64,000 nucleotides of DNA from Rhodophyticola sp017644125 (GCF_042140125.1 NZ_CP159473.1); one strand, 5' to 3'; numbered from the stretch's first letter, positions 32,905-42,003 are shown. The notes: a model not told the origin generated them from the letters alone. Translations and numbers: made by a program.

Positions 32905-33411
32905 TCAGTCCGTGCCGCGATAGGGCTCCACATATTGCAGGGCCATATCCCAGGGGAAGAAAATCCAGGTGTCCTGGCTGACCCCGGTGATGAACGTGTC
33001 CACCATCGGCTCACCCTTGGGTTTGGCATAGACGGTCGCGAAATGCGCCTTTGGATAGAGCGTGCGCACGACCTCCAGCGTCTTGCCGGAATCGACCAGA
33101 TCGTCGATCACCAGAACGCCTTCGCCGTCGCCCATCAATTCGGGGTCGGGGCGGTTCAGGACCTTCGGCTCGCCTTGCGTCTGATGGTCGTAGGATTTGA
33201 TCGAGATCGTCGCCACCTGCCGGATGTCGAGCTCCCGCGCGACGATCATCGCAGGGGCCATGCCGCCGCGGGTGATCGCCACGATCGCATGCCATGCGCC
33301 GCCTGCGCCGGGGCCGCGCTTGTCCAGCCGCCACGCCAGCGCGCGGCTGTCGCGATGGATCTGATCCCAGGATATGTGGAACCCCTTTTCATGCGGCAGC
33401 GGTGTGACCAT
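32905..33411 (-). CDS. gpt: Xanthine phosphoribosyltransferase
   Basis: A 168-residue purine-salvage enzyme that converts xanthine and guanine to their monophosphates with PRPP. The PRPP-binding loop is VLVIDDLVDSGKT (about residues 98-110). AITRGGMAPAMI carries the catalytic-loop Arg-Gly pair, and DTWIFFPWD near the C terminus is typical of Gpt. Two bases separate it from the end of fabI, on the same strand. Confidence 0.92.
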   Translation of the reverse strand: MVTPLPHEKGFHISWDQIHRDSRALAWRLDKRGPGAGGAWHAIVAITRGGMAPAMIVARELDIRQVATISIKSYDHQTQGEPKVLNRPDPELMGDGEGVLVIDDLVDSGKTLEVVRTLYPKAHFATVYAKPKGEPMVDTFITGVSQDTWIFFPWDMALQYVEPYRGTD

Positions 33412-33413
33412 GG

Positions 33414-34226
33414 TCAGTGGCCTTTCTTTTCCAGCGACATATCCGGCGCTTCGGGGTTTTTCATTCCGATCACGTTATAGCCGGCATCCACATGGTGGAT
33501 CTCGCCGGTCACGGCACTGGACAGATCTGACAGAAGATAGAGCGCGGATTTGCCGACCTCGTCCTGGCTCACCGTGCGCCGCAGCGGGGAGTTGTTCTCG
33601 TTCCATTTCAGGATATAGCGGAAATCTCCTATGCCGGAGGCGGCCAATGTCTTGATCGTGCCCGCGCTGATCGCATTCACGCGGATGCCGTCGCGGCCCA
33701 GATCCTCGGCCAGATACATCACGCTGGCCTCCAGCGCCGCCTTGGCCACGCCCATAACGTTGTAATGGGGCATGACTTTTTCCGACCCGTAATAGGTCAG
33801 CGTCAGCAGGCTGCCCCCGTTCGGCATCATCTTTTCGGCGCGCTGGCAGATCGCCGTGAAGGAATAGACGGAGATATTCATGGTCATGTCGAAGTTTTCG
33901 GCCGACGTATCGACATACCGCCCCCGAAGCTCGTTTTTATCTGAAAAACCAATGGCGTGAACGACGAAGTCCAAGCTGCCCCAGGTGTTTTTCAGCGCCT
34001 CGAACAGCGCGTCCATGCTGTCTGCGTCGCCCACGTCGCAGGGAAGGATGATGTCGCTGCCAAGCTCGGCCGCAAGCGGTGTGACGCGCTTGAGCAACTG
34101 ATCCCCCTGATAGGAAAAGGCCAGTTCCGCGCCCTCTGCGGCCAGCGCCTTCGCAACACCCCAGGCGATTGACTTGTCATTGGCGAGCCCCATGATCAGC
34201 CCGCGTTTCCCGCTCATCAACCCCAT
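33414..34226 (-). CDS. fabI: Enoyl-[acyl-carrier-protein] reductase [NADH]
   Basis: A 270-residue short-chain dehydrogenase that performs the last reduction in fatty-acid elongation. The nucleotide-binding start GLIMGLANDKSIAWGVAKAL is the FabI-specific variant of the Rossmann loop. The catalytic pair is Tyr155 and Lys162 (YNVMGVAK), preceded by a second tyrosine in LTYYGSEKVMP. The family pattern also includes HAIGFSDKNELRG and the GTIKTLAASGI substrate loop. Divergent from pdxH across 153 bases. FabZ, the dehydratase that feeds it, lies at 59.7 kb. Confidence 0.95.
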   Translation of the reverse strand: MGLMSGKRGLIMGLANDKSIAWGVAKALAAEGAELAFSYQGDQLLKRVTPLAAELGSDIILPCDVGDADSMDALFEALKNTWGSLDFVVHAIGFSDKNELRGRYVDTSAENFDMTMNISVYSFTAICQRAEKMMPNGGSLLTLTYYGSEKVMPHYNVMGVAKAALEASVMYLAEDLGRDGIRVNAISAGTIKTLAASGIGDFRYILKWNENNSPLRRTVSQDEVGKSALYLLSDLSSAVTGEIHHVDAGYNVIGMKNPEAPDMSLEKKGH

Positions 34227-34379
34227 TACTGCTCCCGTCCGGCCTGTTTTATCTGACTATAGTCTGGGTTTAGGCGATTGATCGGGGCGCTTCAAGAGAA
34301 TGCGGGTGCTTGGCTTGCCGCGCTTTGGCACCGGCGCTAGCTTGCGCCGCATCAGGCGCGGCAGGGAAGGGCAGGGCGG

Positions 34380-34985
34380 ATGAGCGACCGAACCGGAATA
34401 TTTGCGGGCGACGACCCGTTCGAGATTGTACGCAGCTGGCTCTCCGAAGCCGAGACCACCGAAACCAACGATCCGAACGCCATCGCGCTGGCCAGTGTGG
34501 ATGAGGACGGGTTGCCCAATGCGCGGATGGTCCTGCTGAAAGACATCGAAGCCGATGCGTTTGTTTTCTATACGAATTACGGAAGCACCAAGGGCCGGGA
34601 GCTGACCGCCTCGGGCAAGGCCGCCTTCGTGATGCACTGGAAATCCCTGCGCCGGCAGGTCCGTGTTCGCGGCCTTGTCGAGCGGGAGGAGGGCCCGCAG
34701 GCGGACGCCTATTACCGGTCGCGGTCGCTGAAAAGCAGGCTTGGGGCCTGGGCCTCGGACCAGTCGCAGCCGCTTGACAGCCGCACGACACTGATGGCCG
34801 AGGTTGCCCGGGTGACGGCCAAGCACGGCACCGCACCGGCAAGGCCGCCCTTCTGGGGCGGGTTTCGCATCCGTCCCGTGGAGATCGAATTCTGGGCCGA
34901 CGGGGCGTTCCGGCTTCATGACCGGTTCCGCTGGACGCGCGCCGGGCCGGGTGCGGATTGGCAGATCGCCCGTCTCAACCCCTGA
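34380..34985 (+). CDS. pdxH: Pyridoxamine 5'-phosphate oxidase
   Basis: A 201-residue FMN enzyme that oxidises pyridoxine or pyridoxamine phosphate to pyridoxal phosphate. FMN-binding segments are NARMVLLKDIEADAFVFYTN and GRELTASGKAAFVMHWKSLRRQVR. The C-terminal signature VEIEFWADGAFRLHDRFRW and the end IARLNP are diagnostic. The ATG follows AGGGCAGGGCGG. It is the first rightward gene after the fabI divergence. Confidence 0.95.
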   Translation: MSDRTGIFAGDDPFEIVRSWLSEAETTETNDPNAIALASVDEDGLPNARMVLLKDIEADAFVFYTNYGSTKGRELTASGKAAFVMHWKSLRRQVRVRGLVEREEGPQADAYYRSRSLKSRLGAWASDQSQPLDSRTTLMAEVARVTAKHGTAPARPPFWGGFRIRPVEIEFWADGAFRLHDRFRWTRAGPGADWQIARLNP

Positions 34986-35161
34986 CCGACATCCTCCCGG
35001 ATTTGTCTAGTTTTATTAACCTTTTTGCATTTTCGCGATGCGCGAAATGTCATCCATTTGTTTTATATATAAAAATTTCGCTTGCACCGGATGTCACAAA
35101 CGGCAAGCCTGACATTGGGACAGGCCATTTACGGTCCATTTGAGAATGAGGACCATCCTAA

Positions 35162-35683
35162 ATGTCGGATGAGCGGAGCGATACGACCAAACCGGTTGTT
35201 GGGCGGGTGAAGTGGTTTGATGTGGCGAAAGGCTTCGGTTTCATTGTGGCCGAAGACGGCGGGCCGGATATCCTTCTTCACGCCAATGTGTTGCGGAATT
35301 TCGGGCAGGGGTCGGTGGCGGACAGTGCTCGAATCACGGTTCTGGTGCAACAGACCGAACGCGGCGCACAGGCCCAGCAGGTGCTGGAGATCGAGCCGCC
35401 CGAAAGCGATCCCGACGACCCGGTCGCCGGGCCGATTGCCGAACTGAGCCCCGATGCGCCGTTTCTGGCGGCCCGGGTCAAATGGTTCGACAAGGCGAAA
35501 GGCTTTGGCTTCGTGAATATCTTCGGGCATTCTGCGGATGTGTTCGTTCATATCGAGGTGCTGCGCCGCTTCGGCCTTGCCGATCTGCAACCGGGTGAAG
35601 CCGTCTCGATCCGTGTGGTGGACGGGCCGCGTGGCAAGATGGCAGCCGAAGTGCGGAGCTGGGATTACGTCCAGGAGGATTGA
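35162..35683 (+). CDS. Protein with two cold-shock domains
   Basis: A 173-residue protein with two cold-shock domains, at about residues 12-75 (VGRVKWFDVAKGFGFIVAEDG) and 103-168 (AARVKWFDKAKGFGFVNI). Both keep the RNP1-type KGFGF motif; RNP2 is seen as DILLHANV and DVFVHIEV. An acidic linker (about 76-100) separates them. Such tandem proteins bind single-stranded nucleic acid and act as RNA chaperones. The 176-base AT-rich leader upstream, with a CGCGATGCGCG hairpin near 35034, may carry cold-responsive structure. The DUF192 gene begins one base after the stop, so the two are one operon. Confidence 0.9.
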   Translation: MSDERSDTTKPVVGRVKWFDVAKGFGFIVAEDGGPDILLHANVLRNFGQGSVADSARITVLVQQTERGAQAQQVLEIEPPESDPDDPVAGPIAELSPDAPFLAARVKWFDKAKGFGFVNIFGHSADVFVHIEVLRRFGLADLQPGEAVSIRVVDGPRGKMAAEVRSWDYVQED

Positions 35684-35684
35684 G

Positions 35685-36155
35685 ATGCGCGTATTCGCGG
35701 CGCTTCTGGCACTGCTTCTGTCGGCGGGCATGGCCTTGGCCGAATGCCGGCCGGACCGGGTCGATCTGCGCGGCGATTTCGGGACCGCCAGTTTCCGGGT
35801 CGAGGTGGCCGACGATCCGCAGGAACGCGCCATCGGTCTGATGCATCGCCCCAGCATGCCGAGCGGCGCGGGCATGATCTTCATCTACGAGCGGCCGCAG
35901 CGCGTGAGTTTCTGGATGGAAAACACGCTGATCCCGCTGGATATGATCTTCATGGATCAGACCGGCATGGTGACGCGGGTGCATGAAAATGCGATTCCCC
36001 TCGACCGGACCCCGATCCCGGGCGGGCCCGACGTGCTGGCCGTGCTGGAAATCAATGGCGGTCTGTCGTCGCGGATCGGGATCCGCGAGGGGGCGGAACT
36101 GCGCCATCCGGGCCTGCCACAGGATCTGGCCGCCTGGCCCTGCGCCGCGGAGTGA
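35685..36155 (+). CDS. DUF192 family exported protein
   Basis: A 156-residue protein of the DUF192 family. A signal peptide covers residues 1-19 (VFAALLALLLSAGMALA), and a Cys-containing start of the mature part follows (ECRPDRV). Family features: GLMHRPSMPSGAGMIFIY, VSFWMENTLIPLDMIFMD and VLEINGG. The ATG at 35685 lies behind CAGGAGG, inside the end of the cold-shock gene region. Distant relatives include archaeal proteins with a double-psi-like barrel fold; the function is unknown. Confidence 0.87.
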   Translation: MRVFAALLALLLSAGMALAECRPDRVDLRGDFGTASFRVEVADDPQERAIGLMHRPSMPSGAGMIFIYERPQRVSFWMENTLIPLDMIFMDQTGMVTRVHENAIPLDRTPIPGGPDVLAVLEINGGLSSRIGIREGAELRHPGLPQDLAAWPCAAE

Positions 36156-36203
36156 AACGGGGGCTTCCCAAGGCGCGCCCGCCGGGATAGACGAGGCGTC
36201 GTT

Positions 36204-36280
36204 CGGGGCGTAGCGCAGCCTGGTAGCGCGTCTGTTTTGGGTACAGAAGGTCGTGAGTTCGAATCTCGCCGCCCCGACCA
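36204..36280 (+). tRNA. tRNA-Pro (anticodon UGG)
   Basis: A 77-base tRNA. Acceptor CGGGGCG pairs with CGCCCCG; the D-loop contains AGCCTGGTAGC; anticodon stem-loop TCTGTTTTGGGTACAGA gives TGG; T-arm is GTGAGTTCGAATCTCGC; discriminator A, with CCA encoded at 36278-36280. It reads CCA and, by wobble, other CCN codons. Confidence 0.95.
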
Positions 36281-36534
36281 TTCTCAACAATCCACAAGAT
36301 ACTGTGTCCTGGGTGCCGCGGTCATCTATTTGTGGCCGAAACATGACGCGACTTCACCCGATTGCTCAGCGCCGCTGCATAACGGTCTATGGCTGTTGAG
36401 CTTTTTCGTCATGGCAATCGCGGTGCCGGACGGGCCTAAATCACGCGCTGGACGGGCGCGGGCTGCGTCGCGACAATTGCAACCCAAAAAACCGTCACAA
36501 ATCCGTAAAAAATGCGTTGACCCAAGGGGCGATC

Positions 36535-36550
36535 ATACGTCAGGTTGTGT
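36535..36550 (+). promoter_or_regulatory. Candidate distal NrdR box
   Basis: ATACGTCAGGTTGTGT matches 10 of 16 positions of the NrdR-box consensus, including the full TTGTGT half. It is in phase with the better box downstream: 31 bases start to start, or about three helical turns. Confidence 0.45.
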
Positions 36551-36565
36551 GGGCCGGGTTGATCA

Positions 36566-36581
36566 GCACAACATATAGTGC
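36566..36581 (+). promoter_or_regulatory. Candidate proximal NrdR box
   Basis: GCACAACATATAGTGC is a near-consensus palindromic NrdR box (about 13 of 16 positions). It overlaps TATAGT, a plausible -10 hexamer, which fits repression of ribonucleotide reductase when dATP/ATP-bound NrdR is active. Confidence 0.6.
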
Positions 36582-36755
36582 GGGCGGCGCGGCACGGGAC
36601 AGACCAGCTTTCTTTAATGCGCATGCGGATCAGAAGCATGGCATCGGGCCCATTGGGCCCGGGCGGGAGGTTTGTGCCACCGCGAAGAGAGGACGGTACG
36701 CGCCGGGACCACACCGGCAAGACCGTTCAGGGGAACAGGTTAGCTAGAGGCAGCG

Positions 36756-39700
36756 ATGAAAATTGAACGCAAATTCACGACCGCAGGCGCAGACACATAT
36801 GCCGGGCTGGACTTCACCATCACCTCGTCGGAGATCCGCAATCCCGACGGCACCACGGTTTTCAAGCTGGACGAGGTGGAAGTGCCCGCCGGCTGGAGCC
36901 AGGTCGCATCCGATGTGATCGCGCAGAAATACTTCCGCAAGGCCGGCGTGCCCGCCGCGCTGAAACCGGTCAAGGAAAAGGGCGTTCCCTCGTTCCTGCA
37001 GCGCCACGTGGCCGACGAAAAGGCGCTGGAGGCTCTGCCGGAGGACCAACGCTATGGCGGGGAAACATCTGCCAAGCAGGTCTTCCGGCGTCTTGCCGGG
37101 GCGTGGGCGTATTGGGGCTGGAAGGGCGGATACTTCACCTCCGAGAAGGATGCGCGCGCGTATTTCGACGAGATGCAGCTGATGCTGGCCCGCCAGATGG
37201 CCGCGCCCAACAGCCCGCAATGGTTCAACACCGGTCTGCACTGGGCCTATGGCATCGACGGCCCCGCGCAGGGCCACCACTATGTGGACTACAAGACCGG
37301 CAAGCTGACGAAATCCACCTCGTCCTACGAGCATCCGCAGCCTCATGCCTGCTTCATCCAGGGCGTTCAGGACGATCTGGTGAATGAAGGCGGCATCATG
37401 GATCTGTGGGTCCGCGAGGCACGGCTGTTCAAATACGGCTCGGGCACCGGCACCAATTTCTCGCTTCTGCGCGGCGAGGGCGAGAAGCTTTCGGGCGGTG
37501 GCAAGTCGTCGGGCCTGATGGGCTTTCTCAAGATCGGCGACCGGGCCGCGGGCGCGATCAAATCGGGCGGCACCACGCGGCGCGCCGCCAAGATGGTGAT
37601 CGTCGACGCGGACCATCCCGACATCGAGGAATTCATCAACTGGAAGGTGATCGAAGAGCAGAAAGTGGCCTCCATCGTCGCCGGCTCCAAGATGCATGAA
37701 AAGATGCTGAACGGCATTTTCGACGCGATCCGCACCTGGGATGGCGCGCTTGAGGATGCGGTGGACCCGGGCGCCAACGAAAGTCTGAAATCTGCAATTC
37801 GGGAGGCCAAAAAAGTGGCCATTCCCGAAACCTACATCAAGCGCGTGTTGGATTATGCAAAGCAGGGCCACACCGCCATCGAGTTCCCCACCTATGATAC
37901 GGACTGGGATTCGGAAGCGTACAGCTCGGTTTCGGGCCAGAACTCCAACAACTCCATCCGGGTCACCGACGCGTTCCTGAAGGCGGTCGAGGAGGATGCG
38001 GACTGGGACCTGATCAACCGCAAGGACGGTACCGTATCAAAGACCGTGAAGGCCCGCGATCTGTGGGAAAAGGTCGGCCACGCGGCCTGGGCCTGCGCCG
38101 ATCCGGGCATCCAGTTCCACGACACGGTGAATTCGTGGCACACCTGCCCGAGCGATGGTGCCATCCGCGGCTCCAACCCGTGTTCGGAATACATGTTCCT
38201 TGACGACACCGCCTGCAATCTGGCGTCGATGAACCTGTTGACCTTCTACCATGAAGGCCGGTTCGACGCGGAGAGCTACATGCATGCCACGCGGCTTTGG
38301 ACGCTGACGCTGGAGATCAGCGTGATGATGGCGCAGTTTCCGTCCAAGGAAATCGCGCAGCTTTCCTACGACTTCCGGACCCTCGGCCTTGGCTATGCCA
38401 ATATCGGCGGTCTGCTGATGAATATGGGCTATGGCTATGACAGCCCCGAAGGCCGGGCGATGTGTGGAGCGCTGACCGCGATCATGACCGGGGTGGCTTA
38501 TGCCACCTCTGCCGAGATCGCGTCGGAACTGGGCCCGTTTGCAGGCTACAAGCGGAACCGGGAGCACATGCTGCGCGTGATGCGGAACCACCGGACCGCC
38601 GCCTATGGCCGGACCGATGGCTATGAGGGGCTGGCGGTGAAGCCGGTCGCGCTGGACCATGGCAATTGCCCGGACCAGTCCCTGATCGCGCTGGCCAAGC
38701 AGGCGTGGGACGAGGCGCTGGAGTTGGGCGAAAAGCACGGCTACCGCAACGCGCAATCGACGGTGATCGCACCGACCGGAACCATCGGTCTGGTGATGGA
38801 TTGCGACACCACCGGGATCGAACCCGATTTCGCGCTGGTGAAGTTCAAGAAACTGGCCGGTGGCGGCTACTTCAAGATCATCAACCAGTCGGTGCCCGGC
38901 GCGCTGACGACGCTTGGCTACAGTTCCTCCCAGATCGAGGAGATCATCAGCTACGCCGTCGGACACGCAACCATGGGCAACGCACCTGGGATCAACCATA
39001 CCGCGCTGATCGGGCACGGGTTCGGCCCCGCCGAGATCGAGAAGATCGAACAGGCGCTGCCATCGGCCTTCGACATCCGGTTCGTGTTCAACCAGTGGAC
39101 CCTGGGGGAGGAGTTCTGCACCAAGACCCTGGGCATTCCGGCGGCCAAGCTGAACGATCCGACCTTCGACATGCTGCGGCATCTGGGCTTCTCGAAAGCC
39201 GATATCGACGCGGCCAACGACCATGTCTGCGGGACGATGACGCTGGAAGGGGCACCGTTCCTGAAGGACGAGCATCTGAGCGTCTTCGACTGCGCCAACC
39301 CCTGCGGCAAGAAGGGCAAGCGGTTCCTGTCGGTCGACAGCCATATCTACATGATGGCCGCCGCGCAGAGCTTCATCTCGGGCGCGATCTCGAAGACGAT
39401 CAACATGCCGAATGACGCGACCATCGAGGATTGCCAGAAGGCGTATGAGCTTTCGTGGAGCCTCGGCGTGAAGGCCAACGCGCTTTATCGTGATGGCTCC
39501 AAGCTGTCGCAGCCGCTGGCCGCCGCACTGGTCGAGGATGACGACGAGGCCGCGGAAATTCTGGAAAGCGGCAACACGATGGAGAAGGCGCAGGTTCTCG
39601 CCGAGAAGATCATCGAGAAGGTGGTGATCAAGGAGGTGATCCGCGCCCATCGCGAAAAGCTCCCCGAGCGGCGGAAAGGCTATACGCAGAAAGCCATCGT

Positions 39701-40457
39701 CGGCGGCCACAAGGTCTATCTGCGCACGGGCGAATATGGCGACGGCCAGTTGGGCGAGATCTTCATCGACATGCACAAGGAAGGTGCCGGCTTCCGCGCG
39801 ATGATGAACAATTTCGCCATCGCGGTCAGTGTGGGCCTGCAATACGGCGTGCCGCTGGAGGAGTTCGTGGATGCGTTCACCTTCACCAAGTTCGAACCTT
39901 CGGGCATGGTGCAGGGCAACGACTCGATCAAGAATGCGACCTCGATCCTCGACTATATCTTCCGCGAACTGGCGGTCAGCTATCTCGACCGGACCGATCT
40001 GGCCCATGTGAAGCCGGAAGGCGAAAGCTTCGACAGTGTCGGCCGCGGTGTGGAGGAAGGCGTGTCGAATGTGGCGCCGGTCAGCGAAAGCGCCGCGTCG
40101 AAATCTCTGGCGGTTCTGAAACAGATCAGCTCCACCGGGTATCTGCGCAAGCGGGTGCCGCAGGAACTGGTCGTGCTGCAGGGCGGAGCACAGGCGGGCG
40201 CGATGGCGCCTGACGGTGACCCGATTGCGGCGCTTCAGACGCTGGTGCCCGAAACATCGGAAACGACCACCACGGTCGCGACCATTTCAAGCACCACAGC
40301 CGTGGCAACCGGAACCGTGGGCATGGACGCACGGACCAAGGCGAAAATGCAGGGCTATGAAGGCGAAGCCTGCGGCGAGTGTGGAAACTACACCCTCGTC
40401 CGCAATGGCACCTGCATGAAGTGCAACACCTGTGGGGCAACCTCGGGCTGTAGCTGA
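36756..40457 (+). CDS. nrdJ: Vitamin B12-dependent ribonucleotide reductase, class II
   Basis: A 1233-residue adenosylcobalamin-dependent reductase that makes deoxynucleotides independent of oxygen. The barrel carries family segments such as PNSPQWFNTGLHWAYG, GSGTGTNFSLLRG, SNPCSEYMFLDDTACNLAS, the radical-site region NAQSTVIAPTGTIG and DCANPCGKKG. A late vitamin-B12-type insertion is followed by an acidic/threonine-rich linker and a zinc-ribbon-like C terminus with CGECG, CMKCNTCG and a final C. The length matches the long alphaproteobacterial NrdJ. The ATG has a weak upstream purine stretch. It is preceded by candidate NrdR boxes and followed 160 bases later by a GrlR-like gene. Confidence 0.97.
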   Translation: MKIERKFTTAGADTYAGLDFTITSSEIRNPDGTTVFKLDEVEVPAGWSQVASDVIAQKYFRKAGVPAALKPVKEKGVPSFLQRHVADEKALEALPEDQRYGGETSAKQVFRRLAGAWAYWGWKGGYFTSEKDARAYFDEMQLMLARQMAAPNSPQWFNTGLHWAYGIDGPAQGHHYVDYKTGKLTKSTSSYEHPQPHACFIQGVQDDLVNEGGIMDLWVREARLFKYGSGTGTNFSLLRGEGEKLSGGGKSSGLMGFLKIGDRAAGAIKSGGTTRRAAKMVIVDADHPDIEEFINWKVIEEQKVASIVAGSKMHEKMLNGIFDAIRTWDGALEDAVDPGANESLKSAIREAKKVAIPETYIKRVLDYAKQGHTAIEFPTYDTDWDSEAYSSVSGQNSNNSIRVTDAFLKAVEEDADWDLINRKDGTVSKTVKARDLWEKVGHAAWACADPGIQFHDTVNSWHTCPSDGAIRGSNPCSEYMFLDDTACNLASMNLLTFYHEGRFDAESYMHATRLWTLTLEISVMMAQFPSKEIAQLSYDFRTLGLGYANIGGLLMNMGYGYDSPEGRAMCGALTAIMTGVAYATSAEIASELGPFAGYKRNREHMLRVMRNHRTAAYGRTDGYEGLAVKPVALDHGNCPDQSLIALAKQAWDEALELGEKHGYRNAQSTVIAPTGTIGLVMDCDTTGIEPDFALVKFKKLAGGGYFKIINQSVPGALTTLGYSSSQIEEIISYAVGHATMGNAPGINHTALIGHGFGPAEIEKIEQALPSAFDIRFVFNQWTLGEEFCTKTLGIPAAKLNDPTFDMLRHLGFSKADIDAANDHVCGTMTLEGAPFLKDEHLSVFDCANPCGKKGKRFLSVDSHIYMMAAAQSFISGAISKTINMPNDATIEDCQKAYELSWSLGVKANALYRDGSKLSQPLAAALVEDDDEAAEILESGNTMEKAQVLAEKIIEKVVIKEVIRAHREKLPERRKGYTQKAIVGGHKVYLRTGEYGDGQLGEIFIDMHKEGAGFRAMMNNFAIAVSVGLQYGVPLEEFVDAFTFTKFEPSGMVQGNDSIKNATSILDYIFRELAVSYLDRTDLAHVKPEGESFDSVGRGVEEGVSNVAPVSESAASKSLAVLKQISSTGYLRKRVPQELVVLQGGAQAGAMAPDGDPIAALQTLVPETSETTTTVATISSTTAVATGTVGMDARTKAKMQGYEGEACGECGNYTLVRNGTCMKCNTCGATSGCS

Positions 40458-40616
40458 CAAGAGCGGTCTGGGCGTGATCACTCTGCGCCCAGGCCAACAG
40501 CGGACCCGAGGTTTCGGGGCCAAACAAGGGACCTAGAATACGTACGGAACTGCACGAAGTAATCAATTCTATATTCTAGTGGGGGCTGCACGACACGACA
40601 AACAGGAGATGAGAGA

Positions 40617-40967
40617 GTGCCACAACTCATTGACGGAGCATATGTGGTGTCCTTTGAAAGCAGCCTCGGCGCTTTCGGAGGAGGCACAGTGATGATTGAG
40701 GGTCACCGGATTTCAGGTGGTGACATTGGGTACTTCTACGAGGGGCAATTGGAAGAACAGGGCGATGATGTGGTGGGGCATGTGAAGGTCACACAACATG
40801 ACAAGACGATGGAGTTGGTCTTCGGCGATATCGAACAGTTTGAAATCGACCTGAAGGGACGCGTGATACATGGCCGGGGTATTTTCAAAGGGGCCGTGGC
40901 CGGTTTTCCGATGTTCCAGTTGACCGTTCGCTTGGATCTTCACGAAGACGAAGGGACCAAGAGCTAG
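40617..40967 (+). CDS. GrlR-like regulatory protein
   Basis: A 116-residue protein resembling the GrlR family, small lipocalin-like proteins known as repressors of type III secretion in enteric pathogens. It has the characteristic start LIDGAYVVSFESSLGAFGGGTVMIEGHRISGGD and the FYEGQLEEQGD strand. It starts at GTG 40617 with AGGAG a few bases upstream. No type III secretion gene or GrlA partner is nearby, so its role here is unlikely to be the classical one. The rightward terminator at 41108-41132 ends this unit. Codon use looks slightly less GC-rich than nrdJ, which may point to transfer. Confidence 0.7.
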   Translation: MPQLIDGAYVVSFESSLGAFGGGTVMIEGHRISGGDIGYFYEGQLEEQGDDVVGHVKVTQHDKTMELVFGDIEQFEIDLKGRVIHGRGIFKGAVAGFPMFQLTVRLDLHEDEGTKS

Positions 40968-41107
40968 TTGAATGAAATCGGGTTTCCCGCGCCCTTGCCC
41001 GGGAGCGGAGACCTGAGACACGGGGCGGGTGCGCTCGCCCCTGACGCGGTTCAGGCCGCAGGCAGAAACCGGGCGGTACATAAAGAGTGAGCCTGAACAG
41101 CGAAACT

Positions 41108-41132
41108 GGGGGAGCCTCGGCTCCCCCTTTTT
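41108..41132 (+). terminator. Rho-independent terminator after the GrlR-like gene
   Basis: GGGGGAGCC (41108-41116) and GGCTCCCCC (41119-41127) form a perfect nine-base stem with a two-base gap as written, followed by TTTTT. It lies between convergent genes. Confidence 0.88.
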
Positions 41133-41148
41133 CTTTGCCTGCTGCGGA

Positions 41149-42003
41149 TCAGGTGGCGGCGCGAGCCTTGCGTTTGAGAAATTCCCCAAGCGATTCCGTG
41201 CCGGGCTCGGCGATCCGCGGGATGATGCGATACCCCGCATTCACGAAACAGAAGAACGCAAAGCCGAGCAGACCGAGGCAGAGCAGGATTACGAGCGCCT
41301 GGCCGAATGGCTGCTGGCCCAGCCAGTCGAAAGCCTGGCCCATGCCGCCGGCATGCGTACTGTCGGCGCGGAGCGCGGCCATGGCCAGAAATCCGCCGAT
41401 CACGCCGACAACCGCGCCCTGCGACGCGACACCGGCCTGCATCGCCCAATCCCAGTTGCGGGTGAAGTGGCTGGCCCGCAACTTTTCGCGATAGGTCCGG
41501 CGCAAGGCTTTTTGCAGGTAGTAGAGGGCGGCCCCAAGGGTGCAGATTGCGGCGAAAGCGATGATCCATCGGCCGCCGGGCATCCGCAGGACTGCCGCGA
41601 CGGCCTGTTCGATCCCGCCGCCAGACCGGCTTGCCCCGATGATCAGGCTGACGGCAAGCACACCGATGGCACTGTGAACAAGGCCGGTGACGACCATGCC
41701 CGCGCGGGCAATCAGGCCCTTGGCGTCCGTGCCGTAATCCTCAAGGTCCATCGCGGCGTCCAGAATGCGCCAGATCGCATAGGCGGCCATGCCCAGAACG
41801 ATCAGCGCCAGAAGCAGCCAGCCGAAGGGCGACGCGCTCAGCGTGGAAAACGCGGAGCCGGTGCCTTCCGCGTCCCCGCCCCGGAAGATCGCCCAAAGCG
41901 ACAGGCCGGCCACGACAATATAGACGATCCCCCGCCCGGCATAGCCCGCTCTCATGATGGGGAGCGCCCATTGGAAGCTCTGGGTCGGCACTGAAATCTC
42001 CAT
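41149..42003 (-). CDS. DUF1206 family membrane protein
   Basis: A 284-residue membrane protein with about six hydrophobic segments, organised as three repeats of two helices, as in DUF1206. Family-like elements: RAGYAGRGIVYIVVAGLSLW, RAGMVVTGLVHSAIGVLAV, and QAGVASQGAVVGVIGGFLAM. These are internal copies of the same R/QxGxxxxGxV pattern at about residues 18, 100 and 190. Function unknown. It lies between the ABC transporter end and the GrlR terminator, convergent with the latter. Confidence 0.82.
   Translation of the reverse strand: MEISVPTQSFQWALPIMRAGYAGRGIVYIVVAGLSLWAIFRGGDAEGTGSAFSTLSASPFGWLLLALIVLGMAAYAIWRILDAAMDLEDYGTDAKGLIARAGMVVTGLVHSAIGVLAVSLIIGASRSGGGIEQAVAAVLRMPGGRWIIAFAAICTLGAALYYLQKALRRTYREKLRASHFTRNWDWAMQAGVASQGAVVGVIGGFLAMAALRADSTHAGGMGQAFDWLGQQPFGQALVILLCLGLLGFAFFCFVNAGYRIIPRIAEPGTESLGEFLKRKARAAT

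Larger units (their letters stand above)
36281..36755. other. 475-base nrdJ upstream region
   Basis: No coding frame is supported. The left part follows tRNA-Pro and has no clear terminator. The right part carries a TTGACC hexamer at 36517-36522, two candidate NrdR boxes (36535-36581) and about 170 bases of leader before nrdJ, including a GC-rich hairpin GGGCCCATTGGGCCC near 36648. I looked for cobalamin-riboswitch elements and did not see them. Confidence 0.5.

Noticed and set aside
36281..36755. Cobalamin riboswitch ahead of the B12-dependent nrdJ
   Set aside because: I could not find the B12-box sequence or the surrounding conserved stems; the leader instead contains NrdR-type boxes.
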